Assembly (NCBI RefSeq): GCF_048537545.1
Contig: NZ_CP183218.1
Strand: one strand, 5' to 3'
Origin: Chania fonticola_B
GTDB taxonomy: Bacteria > Pseudomonadota > Gammaproteobacteria > Enterobacterales > Enterobacteriaceae
Length of the DNA: 64,000 nucleotides
Position 1 is the first letter of the stretch; each line of letters starts with the position of its first letter. Of the stretch, positions 42,602 to 52,100 are shown one piece after another. A program made the translations under genes and the position numbers. Below the pieces are notes generated by a model. That model was not told where the DNA came from and did no database searches. It saw only the letters and a program-made list of their open reading frames with translations.

Positions 42602-43240
42602 ATGGATCCACTAAATGCAATCACCCTGACGATCGGCCTGTTTGTGTTAACGTTTTTCAATCCTGGCGCCAACCTGTTCGTCGTGGTGCAAACCAGCCTG
42701 GCTTCCGGCAGCCGAGCAGGCATGCTCACCGGGCTTGGCGTAGCGCTGGGTGACGCCCTTTATTCCGGGCTGGGCCTGTTTGGCATGGCCACGTTGATAA
42801 CCCAATGCGAGGGGGTCTTCTCGTTCATCAAGGTCATCGGCGGGTTATATCTTCTATGGTTTGCCTATAAGAGTATCAATAAGCAGGCAACGCCACACTC
42901 TCCTTCGATGCAACAACCGCTCAGTGCGCCTTGGTATGTCTTCTTCCACCGTGGCCTGATCACCGACCTCTCTAATCCGCAGACGTTGCTGTTTTTCATC
43001 AGCATCTTCTCCGTAACCCTGAGCGCCAATACGCCCACCTGGGCCAAACTGAGTGCCTGGCTGGGAATAGTGCTCAGTTCGGTTATCTGGCGCGTTTTTC
43101 TCAGCCAGGCATTTTCCTTGCCAGCAGTACGGCGCACCTATGCCAGCATGCAACGGGTAGCCAGCCGAGCGATCGGTGTGGTGATTGGGACTTTCGCCAT
43201 TAAGTTGATTTACGAAGGCTTCACGCGCCGCTCCCTATAG
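42602..43240 (+). CDS. LysE/RhtB family amino-acid exporter
   Basis: The 212-residue inner-membrane protein has six hydrophobic segments and the LysE/RhtB hallmarks: LTIGLFVLTFFNPGANLFVV at the start, VALGDALYSGLGLFG, and the NPQTLLFFISIF loop near residue 125. Members export homoserine, threonine or other amino acids. The start is uncertain between ATGs at 42590 and 42602. It seems monocistronic. Confidence 0.88.
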   Translation: MDPLNAITLTIGLFVLTFFNPGANLFVVVQTSLASGSRAGMLTGLGVALGDALYSGLGLFGMATLITQCEGVFSFIKVIGGLYLLWFAYKSINKQATPHSPSMQQPLSAPWYVFFHRGLITDLSNPQTLLFFISIFSVTLSANTPTWAKLSAWLGIVLSSVIWRVFLSQAFSLPAVRRTYASMQRVASRAIGVVIGTFAIKLIYEGFTRRSL

Positions 43241-43322
43241 CCGGTATATATCGTTGTGAATGAACCCAAGTTTGGCCTTTGTCTGACGCTTGAAAAAACA
43301 CGTGCATTTTCCCGTCAATTAC

Positions 43323-43354
43323 TTTAGCATTTACTAAATTTAGCAAATACTAAA
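43323..43354. promoter_or_regulatory. Tandem ArsR-type operators before ygaV
   Basis: TTTAGCATTTACTAAA (43323-43338) is followed directly by TTTAGCAAATACTAAA (43339-43354). Each is an imperfect palindrome with TTTAG...CTAAA ends, and they agree at 14 of 16 bases. They end seven bases before the ygaV start. Such AT-rich palindromes are typical self-operators of ArsR regulators. Confidence 0.65.
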
Positions 43355-43361
43355 ATGATTA

Positions 43362-43664
43362 ATGACTGACGAAAACGCCTCACTACTTGCCAGCGCCAAT
43401 GCCGCCGCGACGTTGCTCAAAGCCATGAGCAACCCCCGCCGCCTGTTGATCCTTTGTATGTTGGTGGACGCGCCAGGCACCAGTGCCGGTGAGCTGGCGC
43501 TAGCTACCGGGCTTAGTCCATCAGCGACCTCACAGCATCTGGCCAAGATGCGCGAGGAAGGGCTGATTGAAAGCACCCGCGATCGGCAGCGCATCAACTA
43601 CTCAATTAAAAATAACGCCGTGCAGCAGGTCATCAGCACGCTAAAAGCCATCTATTGCCCCTGA
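43362..43664 (+). CDS. ygaV: ArsR-family repressor YgaV
   Basis: The 100-residue winged-helix protein (LLKAMSNPRRLLILCMLVDA, then LSPSATSQHLAKMREEGLIE) resembles E. coli YgaV, a redox/sulfide- or organotin-responsive ArsR regulator that controls itself and ygaP. The next gene is ygaP, nine bases downstream, as in E. coli. Tandem palindromic operators precede it. Confidence 0.88.
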   Translation: MTDENASLLASANAAATLLKAMSNPRRLLILCMLVDAPGTSAGELALATGLSPSATSQHLAKMREEGLIESTRDRQRINYSIKNNAVQQVISTLKAIYCP

Positions 43665-43671
43665 GGACACC

Positions 43672-44199
43672 ATGAACATAAAAACGATAACTGCCCAGCA
43701 AGCGCAAAAATTAATCATGCAGGGAGCACGGTTTCTGGATATTCGCGGAAAGGATGAGTATGCCCACGAGCATATTGCCCAAGCCAGCTTGCTGTCGCTG
43801 ACTGATATTGAGAAAGGTGGCAAACCGCAGGCCGTTAGTGAACAGGATGTGGTGATTTTTCACTGTCAGTCTGGCCGCCGTACGGCAGAAAACGCAGCGC
43901 TATTGGCAGGGGCCGCAACGCCTGCCAAGGTTTATCTGCTTGAAGGCGGTATCAACGGCTGGAAGCAACAGGGATTGGCTGTCATCAAGGGTAACAACCA
44001 GCCACTTCCCCTCATGCGACAGGTGCAGATTGCTGCTGGCTCCCTTATTCTGGCTGGGACAATCTTGGGGTATGTAATCTCTCCCCTGTTCTTCCTGTTG
44101 TCCGGCTTTGTCGGTGCTGGATTGCTATTTGCCGGTATCAGCGGATTTTGCGGGATGGCGACGCTGTTGGCCAAAATGCCTTGGAACCAACCCAAATAG
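43672..44199 (+). CDS. ygaP: Membrane-anchored rhodanese YgaP
   Basis: The 175-residue protein has a rhodanese domain (residues 1-105) with active-site loop FHCQSGRRTAEN, its cysteine accepting sulfane sulfur, and then two transmembrane helices (about 120-140 and 143-163). PLPLMRQVQIAAGSLIL and the C-terminal GISGFCGMATLLAKMPWNQ match E. coli YgaP closely. It transfers sulfur from thiosulfate-type donors at the inner membrane. It is cotranscribed with ygaV. Confidence 0.93.
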   Translation: MNIKTITAQQAQKLIMQGARFLDIRGKDEYAHEHIAQASLLSLTDIEKGGKPQAVSEQDVVIFHCQSGRRTAENAALLAGAATPAKVYLLEGGINGWKQQGLAVIKGNNQPLPLMRQVQIAAGSLILAGTILGYVISPLFFLLSGFVGAGLLFAGISGFCGMATLLAKMPWNQPK

Positions 44200-44245
44200 C
44201 GAGATGCCCAACCTTAGGGGCGCCGCTGCGCCCCCAACATCAAGG

Positions 44246-44701
44246 TTAGGCTAGATCCAACGAATAAACCCGTGACGACTCACCCCACGGGTGATAACCA
44301 AGCCCATCAAAGCTGAACCCCAATTTCTCGTAATAACCCACATGGTCGGTACACAGATGCAAACGGGGAAATCCCAGTTCGCCTGCGGCCTTGGCTACGT
44401 GATTGACCAACAATGCGCCGCATCCCTGCCCGCGATACTGTTCATCGACGTACAATGCACATAGCCACGGATACAGCTCCATACGGCTGATAAAGTCATT
44501 GGTAATCAAACCCGCGCAACCCACAACGGTTTCCCCATCCAGCAACAAATACCACTGCGGCAGCGGGTTTACCGCATCGATACAATGGGTTATCGAGTCT
44601 TGATACAGCATCATGGTCTCTGGCGATGCCCACTGACGCTGGAAATAATCGATAGCCACATCGCGATAGGCTGGCTCCTGACGCACCGAAATAATATTCA
44701 C
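44246..44701 (-). CDS. GNAT-family N-acetyltransferase
   Basis: The 151-residue protein has the GNAT acetyl-CoA-binding motif, ALYVDEQYRGQGCGALLVNH (near residues 86-105), and a C-terminal VGYYEKLGFSF strand. Substrate unknown. It converges on ygaP and is divergent from the methyltransferase. Confidence 0.85.
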   Translation of the reverse strand: MNIISVRQEPAYRDVAIDYFQRQWASPETMMLYQDSITHCIDAVNPLPQWYLLLDGETVVGCAGLITNDFISRMELYPWLCALYVDEQYRGQGCGALLVNHVAKAAGELGFPRLHLCTDHVGYYEKLGFSFDGLGYHPWGESSRVYSLDLA

Positions 44702-44823
44702 CCAAGCTCCTGATTTATTCTGTGGTCGCTACATTATGCCCTATTTTTGTTGGCAGTCAGTTGCTGAACGAATACCATTAATGCGCCGCGCTGTTATGCG
44801 GTTTATTTAATACAGGAGACGTT

Positions 44824-45561
44824 ATGTCGCAAAATATCTATGACAATCAAACCTTCTTCGACGGCTATGCACAGCTCAGCCGTTCGGTACAGGGTTTAGA
44901 TGGCGCGCCGGAATGGTCAACCATCCGCAGCATTCTGCCCGATTTGCAGGGCAAAAAGGTGGTCGATCTTGGCTGTGGTTACGGTTGGTTCTGCCGCAGC
45001 GCTCGTGAGCAAGGCGCAGCCCAGGTACTGGGAATGGATCTTTCAGAGAAGATGTTGGGCAAGGCAAAAGAGATGACCAAAGATCCGGCGATTGAATACC
45101 GTCAGCAGGATCTGGAGGCGTTACAGCTCCCAGCAGCCAGCTTTGATTTGGTCTATAGCTCGCTAACGCTGCACTATATTGAAGACCTCGGCAAGCTGTT
45201 CGCTACCGTTTATCAGGCATTGGTGAATGGTGGGGAGTTTATTTTTACCGCCGAGCACCCGATTTATACTGCGCCAAAGCATCAGGGCTGGTTAGTGGAT
45301 GAGGCAGGGCAAAAATCCTGGCCAATCAATGGCTATCAGCAAGAAGGACAGCGTATTTCCAACTGGCTGGCGGAAGGGGTGATCAAGCAGCACCGTATGC
45401 TGGGCACCTATATCAATCTGTTGGTCCAGCAGGGATTCACCATCCGTTATCTTAACGAGTGGGGTCCTTCGGCTCAGCAAATCGCCGACAACCCGGCACT
45501 TGATGAAGAAAAAGAACGTCCGATGATCTTTATCCTGGCGGTACAAAAACCCGCTGCGTAA
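44824..45561 (+). CDS. Class I SAM-dependent methyltransferase
   Basis: The 245-residue protein has SAM motif I VVDLGCGYGWFCRSA (near residues 41-55), motif II region AIEYRQQDLEAL and motif SFDLVYSSLTLHYIED. This matches small-molecule or UbiE-like methyltransferases; the substrate is not clear. AGGAGACGTT precedes the ATG. A hairpin terminator follows, after which the phage tail region begins. Confidence 0.85.
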   Translation: MSQNIYDNQTFFDGYAQLSRSVQGLDGAPEWSTIRSILPDLQGKKVVDLGCGYGWFCRSAREQGAAQVLGMDLSEKMLGKAKEMTKDPAIEYRQQDLEALQLPAASFDLVYSSLTLHYIEDLGKLFATVYQALVNGGEFIFTAEHPIYTAPKHQGWLVDEAGQKSWPINGYQQEGQRISNWLAEGVIKQHRMLGTYINLLVQQGFTIRYLNEWGPSAQQIADNPALDEEKERPMIFILAVQKPAA

Positions 45562-45600
45562 TGGCTATTCGCTTTATTAAATATCGTTAAAACATCCAAT

Positions 45601-45625
45601 ATTGGGGAGGCTGCCTCCCCCCAAT
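45601..45625. terminator. Hairpin between the methyltransferase and the tail-fibre gene
   Basis: TTGGGGAGG (45602-45610) pairs with CCTCCCCCCAA (45614-45624) with one bulge. It separates two convergent genes and may serve both. Confidence 0.6.
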
Positions 45626-45697
45626 ACCTTCCAAACTTATTCACAGCGAACGGTTCTGGGCAACTTCAGGACAACACCGTTTCACTGTCGGTACAAC

Positions 45698-47917
45698 TTA
45701 CTCGCTCGCCATTTCGCCTTCGTGGCTTTCCGGTTCTGGCTCGTTCTGAACTTCCTCAACCGGCGGCATCTCCAAACGCAGATCGATCCAGCGCCCTTCA
45801 GGAATATCCATCGGCTCCCCTGCAACGATTGCGGCGGTATCAATATCAAAGCGACGCTTGCTGACTCTGACCGTGATCGTGCCGTCTTCAGCTGCTTCAG
45901 TGGCGACGAAGCATAGGCGGTTACCGTTAACGTCTTGTGGGACTTCAATATTCCAGCCTTCCAGCGCGAAACCTAGCGACCCCGTCACTTTGTATACGCC
46001 AACCGAGAGTCGCTCAGCGGTAACGCCCGCAGCCTCGCCATTTACCGCCGCCAGCCCGGACAGGGTAAAGCCATCCAGGTATTCGTCGGGCATTTTTTCT
46101 GGGTTGCTGGAGAGGCGGGCAATGGGTGAAGCTTTTTTCAGGAAGCCGTTGGCGTCTACGGTGGTGTTACCGGTATGCCAAATTGTTTGCCAAGCTGAAT
46201 GGCCGCCTGTTGAAGAACGAACTCTTGTTCGTAAATCTACTGCTGCTCCGCCCATTGCCCAAGCCATCTGGAAACGGGATGCTCCATCGTACCCCCCCAT
46301 AATCCCCGCCCATGGCCCAGCGGTTGGAGCATTGGTGGTATTTGTTCCAAAACGGAAGAACTGGTTAGCACCGACGCCATCTGGGGCTGCTACTGTAACA
46401 GGGGTATATGCACCAACCCCTGCGTCACCTACTTGCATCGGATTTGAAAGAGTATTCCCATCCCACAATTTGATCCAACCTTGCCAGACACCATTTCTCA
46501 GTGTATTGCGATATGTCTCTTCATACGAGCTTGGTGCTGTAATGATAGCCGAGGCTAAGAGAGTTCCTTGCCCTCCATTTGCGTTAGACGTTAACGCCCA
46601 GTCAAGAGAATAAGCAACTCCTGCACGAGGCATACCTATACCATTGGCATTTACGGCATATTTTCCAGTAGGTTTGGTTTTAAGATCATCTAATACTGTA
46701 TCTAGCGGCAGTAATACAGCTGTACCACCAATACCATATTGTCCAGCAGTAATAACTGGTGAAGAACCAACATATAACCCATTAAGCGCATAAGTAATAC
46801 CTGTGCGGGCATTTACGGAGAACACAGGCTTACCTTGTTCGACTCCTGTCCCTAAACCATTTCCAATGGTAGGTACGACTGAAAAACCATTCCAAGTACC
46901 AATAGTGTAATTATTAGGCTTATCAAACCCCGCATAATCAGCACCACGAAATGTGATTGGCGCACTATTGGATGCAACTATATCAATGACCTCTTGAGGT
47001 GTTGACATTGCTGTTGTTATTACATGCCCTTTTGGTACTGAGACTAGGCCATCTGTGCGGCAAGCCATCGTATAGGCTGTACCATTCCAGCGAATGTTCA
47101 TGGCACCAGTATCTGTCTGAGCGTAAACAGCACTTTTCTCTACCCCTCCAGTATCTCTGAATCTAATTAACATATTTGAAGAGGATGAAGACGCGTTCAT
47201 GAGCATATCGCCTGTAGAACTTAGCTGACCTTTAGCTACAAAATTTCCTGCTGGTGATAAATAAGCACATAGTGTCGTATCCGTACTATTAGAGTTCCAC
47301 CAATTAAAGCCTCCAACACCACTCCCTTTATTATTAATGAAATCAGTCGCTGCTGCCAACCCTCCTGCTGCTGTTGTCGCACGGTTCCAAGCAATCCACG
47401 CCCCCTGAGTCGTAGGTGTAAACTCAGGTGTTGTGGTCGAGGTAAGTCGAAGCGGCTTGGTAAATAACACCGTGCTCGCAATACCCTGGTCAAGAGTTGA
47501 TGATCTAGAAACGCAATCCGATTGGATCTTCGCCAGCGTCGGCACAGTCAATTTTGTGCCATCATCCTTGGTGAAGGTCATATCCCCGGAGCCAGTAAAC
47601 CAGCTCACCGTATCATTGCGGCTGCCCTGAAAGAAGGTGAGCATCGCGGCAAAGCGAGCGGAGAACTGGCTGATATCACCTTCATAAGTGGTGATAATCG
47701 CATAGCTCTGCCCGTTAGCCGTTGAACCTGCATAATTGCTGTTTAGGGTCAGAGAGGTATTGCTATTAACCTGTTTAACTTCATACAGCTTATTGTCCGG
47801 TGCCAATAAAATCATACCTGGCATCACGCCAAACTTGGCATCGGCCCACGCGGTGCCTGTACCAGTTACGGTGGCGTTATTAGCGATTAAATTGATTGTA
47901 CCTGTTTTGTACCACAT
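45698..47917 (-). CDS. Phage tail fibre protein
   Basis: The 739-residue protein begins MWYKTGTINLIANNATVTGT, a conserved N-terminus of tail fibres that attaches to the virion. Glycine/threonine-rich repeats follow in the shaft, with ANGGQGTLLASAIITAPSSY and GGYDGASRFQMAWAMGG segments resembling pyocin-knob modules. The C-terminus is acidic (EVQNEPEPESHEGEM). I chose the ATG at 47917 because GGAG lies nine bases upstream; the ORF is open to 47932. No fibre-assembly chaperone gene follows. Confidence 0.82.
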   Translation of the reverse strand: MWYKTGTINLIANNATVTGTGTAWADAKFGVMPGMILLAPDNKLYEVKQVNSNTSLTLNSNYAGSTANGQSYAIITTYEGDISQFSARFAAMLTFFQGSRNDTVSWFTGSGDMTFTKDDGTKLTVPTLAKIQSDCVSRSSTLDQGIASTVLFTKPLRLTSTTTPEFTPTTQGAWIAWNRATTAAGGLAAATDFINNKGSGVGGFNWWNSNSTDTTLCAYLSPAGNFVAKGQLSSTGDMLMNASSSSSNMLIRFRDTGGVEKSAVYAQTDTGAMNIRWNGTAYTMACRTDGLVSVPKGHVITTAMSTPQEVIDIVASNSAPITFRGADYAGFDKPNNYTIGTWNGFSVVPTIGNGLGTGVEQGKPVFSVNARTGITYALNGLYVGSSPVITAGQYGIGGTAVLLPLDTVLDDLKTKPTGKYAVNANGIGMPRAGVAYSLDWALTSNANGGQGTLLASAIITAPSSYEETYRNTLRNGVWQGWIKLWDGNTLSNPMQVGDAGVGAYTPVTVAAPDGVGANQFFRFGTNTTNAPTAGPWAGIMGGYDGASRFQMAWAMGGAAVDLRTRVRSSTGGHSAWQTIWHTGNTTVDANGFLKKASPIARLSSNPEKMPDEYLDGFTLSGLAAVNGEAAGVTAERLSVGVYKVTGSLGFALEGWNIEVPQDVNGNRLCFVATEAAEDGTITVRVSKRRFDIDTAAIVAGEPMDIPEGRWIDLRLEMPPVEEVQNEPEPESHEGEMASE

Positions 47918-47958
47918 AGAATCATTCTCCATTAGTATTACGGCTTTCTTACTGAATA

Positions 47959-48373
47959 CTAGAATTTAAAGTTAATAGATGAGGGATTTGTTTTAAAAAT
48001 AGATAACATTTTTTTATTTATTTTGTAAGACAACCACCCGTGAATAACTTGACGAAACTCAATAACAATAGGAATATCAGCCTCACCTGGATAGATGGGT
48101 ATTGGAACGATATTAGACAATGTATCCCCCGTTTTCATGCCATCAAACCTTTCCTTGTAGGCACTAATACCATTTTTATAAACTTCGATCTCTAACCATG
48201 AACTACCATTAAAATTATTGACGGAGGTAATAAAAACCCCAAGATCTAAAATACACATCATATTATAACGATAGCGTCCGTAAAGCTGTAACTCACGGTC
48301 AAAATAAAAATAACCACCCTTTGAGTTATTTTCATAAGATATTGTCGGAATCACTGCCGAGTTTGAGATTTCA
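47959..48373 (-). pseudogene. 3' fragment of tail protein J, cut off by IS1
   Basis: Read through the IS1 target duplication, this frame continues J: codons for DGEI are followed by SNSAVIPTISYENN and run open to the stop at 47959. The remaining 135 or so codons encode a beta-rich domain (GGYFYFDRELQLYGRYRYNM). An internal ATG at 48354 makes it look like a separate 131-residue gene, but the frame, strand and duplication show it is the J C-terminus. Restored J would be 1892 residues. Confidence 0.85.
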
Positions 48374-48424
48374 GGTCATGACGCCGAGTTAGTGTTATTG
48401 TATGCTTCGCTTTTTGGATGACTG

Positions 48425-48700
48425 ATGGCAAAGGTTGATGTGGTTTGTCCCCGCTGTTCTGAAACTCAGGGTGTGATCAGAAACGGTCATTCCAGCTCAG
48501 GAACGCAGCTCTATCGCTGCAAACTATGCCTGAAGACCTTCCAGCTCAGCTATCGCTACAACGGAGCTAAACCCGAAACCCATCAGACCATTATTGATAT
48601 GGCGATGAACGGCTCCGGATGCCGCGATACCGCAAGGGTATTGAAGATAAGCCTCAACACCGTTCTCCGTCATCTAAAAAACTTGCCCCGCATCAGGTAG
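48425..48700 (+). CDS. insA: IS1 InsA-like protein
   Basis: The 91-residue protein has the N-terminal zinc finger (CPRCSETQGVIRNGHSSSGT, then CKLC) and helix-turn-helix of InsA, which represses the IS promoter and forms the start of the transposase fusion. The heptamer AAAAAAC at 48676-48682, in register for a -1 shift, leads into insB as in other IS1 elements. Confidence 0.93.
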   Translation: MAKVDVVCPRCSETQGVIRNGHSSSGTQLYRCKLCLKTFQLSYRYNGAKPETHQTIIDMAMNGSGCRDTARVLKISLNTVLRHLKNLPRIR

Positions 48701-49122
48701 CGCAAAACGTTGAGCCAGGGGCAGAAGTCGTTATCTGCTGTGAAGCCGATGAGCAGTGGTCGTATGTCCGCTGTAAAGACAATCCGCGCTGGCTGTTTTA
48801 TGCCTATGACCGTATCCGCAAACGTGTTCTCGCCCATGCATTTGGCCCACGTAACGCTCTGACATTGCAGCGTCTTCTGGCTTTACTGAGTCGGTTTAAC
48901 ATTGCCTTCTACATGACCGATGCATGGCCGGTCTATCAGACGCTGCTGGCCTCAACCAGCCATGTTATCAGCAAGAAATATACTCAGCGGATAGAACGAC
49001 ATAATCTGAATCTGAGAACTCACATCAAACGCCTTGCCCGCAAAACCATCTGCTTCTCAAAGTCAGAAGAGATGCACGATAAGATCATCGGTTCGTATCT
49101 GACAATCAACCACTACCACTAA
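48619..49122 (+). CDS. insB: IS1 InsB-like transposase part
   Basis: The frame is used after the -1 shift at 48676-48682, making InsAB' transposase. The DDE residues are visible in CEADEQWSYVRC, YMTDAWPVYQ and TQRIERHNLNLRTHIKRLAR. The start at 48619 is nominal. The frame is intact, so the IS may be active. Confidence 0.92.
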   Translation: MPRYRKGIEDKPQHRSPSSKKLAPHQVAQNVEPGAEVVICCEADEQWSYVRCKDNPRWLFYAYDRIRKRVLAHAFGPRNALTLQRLLALLSRFNIAFYMTDAWPVYQTLLASTSHVISKKYTQRIERHNLNLRTHIKRLARKTICFSKSEEMHDKIIGSYLTINHYH

Positions 49123-49129
49123 ATCTGCG

Positions 49130-52100
49130 TCACGACCAGATTTCACCATCTATACGCTCTGCATAAACTGTTCCTTTTACAGTACAGTTTTCATTTATCA
49201 CTACATTATTAAACGTTCCAGATGAAGCCTCGATATGCCCACGAACAGAAACCTGGTTGAATTGGGCACCGCCAGTTTCCTTGTCAATTGCCCAACCTTG
49301 CTTTCCATCGACAAAGTTAGAAGAGCCTATCCACCCCGTTATTTTCGCGTTAGTAATCGTCCCATCAGCAATAAACGCCGAGTTAATAAACGTCTGGCCA
49401 TTTTGCACGGCGAAGGGAACAGACACATTGCCCTCATCTTTGGTCACCAAGGCAAATCGATCGGCCCGCACCAGGAATTGCCGGTTACCGGCGTCATCCA
49501 CCCCCAATGCCAAACCGGCAACGCTGCTTTCCCCCTTCTTACTGGTTTCAACTTTTACCGACCAGGTTGCAGAGACCTTGCCATCCAAGGTCGCCTGCGC
49601 AGAACTCACCTGCTGGACTGCCGCCTTGTTATCCCCCACCGCCGTATTCAATAACTTGATATCGTTAGCCGTTGCCGATTGGTTATCGGTCACAGTTTTC
49701 GACAGCGAAGTAATAGCCGACGTATTGTCACCAGTAGCGGATTGCAAAGCGCCAATTTGCTGAGCCGTCGCGCTATTGCTATCGGTCAGCGTTTGGCTCA
49801 GGGCGGTAACCGAAGCCTCATTCGCCCCTGTTCGGCTGGTCAGGTCGTTAATCAGCTTGGCCTGGGCGCTGTCCGTATCCACCAGCACCTGCAGTTGCTG
49901 ATTGAGTTGGGCATTGTTGTCCCCCACGCTACCTGCCAGCGCTGTCACCTGCTGGGATAACGCCTTGTCAGCTTCCGCACGCACCGTCTGCTCTGTCATC
50001 AAGCGCGCATCAACATCACCAAAGCTTGCCCGTAATTCGGTGATCTGCTGCGCCTGGGCGCGCTGATCGTCCGCCATTACGTTCTGCTGGGTTTTGATCG
50101 ATGCGGTGACCACGTCATTGCTGATAACGTCTTCCGCCTGCTTTAACGACTGTTCGATATCCGCCTTGGCAATGGCTTCAAGCGAGCTGCTAAGTGAAGC
50201 CTGCGAACCTGCCGAGTCAGTTTGTGCCTGCTTCAACTCGCCGATCGCCGCGCTGTTTTCGCCAGAGGTCGCCGTTAATGAACCAATCTGCTCCGCCATG
50301 GCCGAGTCTTGATTGGCCAACGTCTGCAGCCGATCGTTGATGGCCGCCGTGTTTTGCCCAACGGTGGAATCCAGCGAACTCAATTGTCGAGATAACGCTT
50401 GATCCGCCGTGGTTCGCGCTTGCGATTCAGCGGCGATCGCCGCTTTATTTTCACCACTGGTTGCCCCCAGGCCGCTAATTAACGACGCTTGAGCACTGCC
50501 ACTATCCACCAGCGCCTGCAAACGCTGATCCACCTCGGCCTGATTACTGCCGACATCTGCGCTCAGATGGTCAAAGCGTTGTGACAACGCGCCGGTCTCG
50601 CTGGCCCTGGTGGTGATCTCCTGCTGTAACTGCGCAGACACGTCGCCAAAGTTCGCGTCCAGCTGCGTGATCTGCTGGGCCTGCGCCTGCTGCCGATCGG
50701 CGAAAACGGTTTGCGCCGTGGTTAACCGGGCGCTGCTCTCGTCCAGACGTTGAACATCGTTATCCTGCTTAAGCGCCTGTTCGATATTCGCCTTGGCCGT
50801 GGCCTCCAATGCCTGTTGCAGGCTGGCCGTGCTGCTTTCGGCTTCGGTTTGCGCGATGCCAAGGCGGGTGATGGCCGCCGTGTTTTCCTGGCCGGTAGCC
50901 TGGATCACGTCAACCCGTTGGCTCAGCGCACCGTCGGCATCGGCACGGGATTTCGCCTCTGCCTGGATAGCCGCAGTGTTACTGCCCGTGCTGGCTTCCA
51001 GGCCGGAAATCTGCTGGGCCTGAGCCGAGTCTGTCGCCGCCAGCGTTTTTAGCTGTTGGGTTACGTCAGCACGGTTTTCGCTAAACTCGGAAGTCAGCCC
51101 GCTGAGCTGCTGGCCCTGCGTTTTCTGCTGATCGGCCAGCGCTTCGGTTTTCTGCGTAACCTGCGAGTTAACCTTGTCCTGTTCCGTCTTGTTGCTGCCG
51201 ATTGCCTTGGCGTTGGCAGAAACATTGGATTCCACCTTAGCCAAAGCAGAATCGGCATCGGCCTGCGCCTGCTCCAGCTTGATAATCAAACCCTGCTGAT
51301 TATCCGCCGTGGCTTTCACCGAGCTGATATCCTTGGCTAACGCCCCATCGGCATCCACTCGCGCCGCTTGCTCCTGCGCGATTTGTGCGGCGTTCCCTTC
51401 GGCCTTGGCAATCACCACGTCTAGCTTGCTGGCCAATTGCTGGTCATCATCCTGCAATTGGGTGATCTGCGAAGCGACCTGGGCCATTGCCGCGTTGGTG
51501 TCACCGGTAAGGGCATCGACCTTGGCTTGCAGTTCGGCATCTGCACGCGCCAAGCTGGCTCGGGTGCTATCAATTTCCCCGCGCGCATCCTTGATATCGC
51601 TATTCAGCGCCTCCTGGGCTTGGGAGAGTTTTTGGCGGTTATGCTCAATGGTCAGGCTGTTTTCGATGGCGGCTTTGCCCAGCTGCGTCAAATCCTGTTG
51701 CAGCACGTCGACAGCATTGCTCAGATCGGCATTCCGCCCCGCCAGCTCGGCGTTAATCTTGTTCAGCGCCGCTTGCAAGGTATCGACATCCCCTTGCAGC
51801 GCATCCCTGTTCTCCTCGATATCGGCCTGCGCCTGGGCGATCTTCTCGGCCAGATCCTGGACGTTCTGATCCGAAGGCAGGCTGTTGATCTTCTCCAACA
51901 GATCTTTGCCCAGTTCGGTCTCGGTAATGCTTTGCGCAATTTGCGCCAGCACCACGTCCGCACTGTCCGAAGCCATCCCGCGCACAAACTCGCTCCAGTC
52001 GGACTGGTTGCCGGTTTTGTCGGTAAAGGCCGCACGGAAATACAGCACCTGCCCGGCACGCAAACCTTGCATGTCATAGCGATGCTGCGGATAAGGCACA

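Larger units (their letters stand above)
48374..49137 (+). mobile_element. IS1-family insertion sequence with 8-bp target duplication
   Basis: The 764-bp element has inverted ends GGTCATGACGCCGAGTTAGT (left) and GGTCGTGACGCAGATTTAGT (right, reverse complement), agreeing at 17 of 20 bases. The target sequence AGATTTCA occurs on both sides (48366-48373 and 49138-49145), typical of IS1. It carries insA and insB and interrupts the tail J gene on the opposite strand. Confidence 0.95.

Noticed and set aside
47959..48354. A separate 131-residue hypothetical phage protein
   Set aside because: The frame runs upstream through the IS1 target duplication into J, so it is the cut-off end of J and its ATG is internal.
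48374..49137. Transfer of the tail locus by this IS
   Set aside because: A single copy with its own duplication lies inside J; there is no second copy to form a composite transposon.
48366..49145. Natural end of J at 49130
   Set aside because: The stop codon and last two residues lie inside the IS1 right end, and the target duplication proves insertion.
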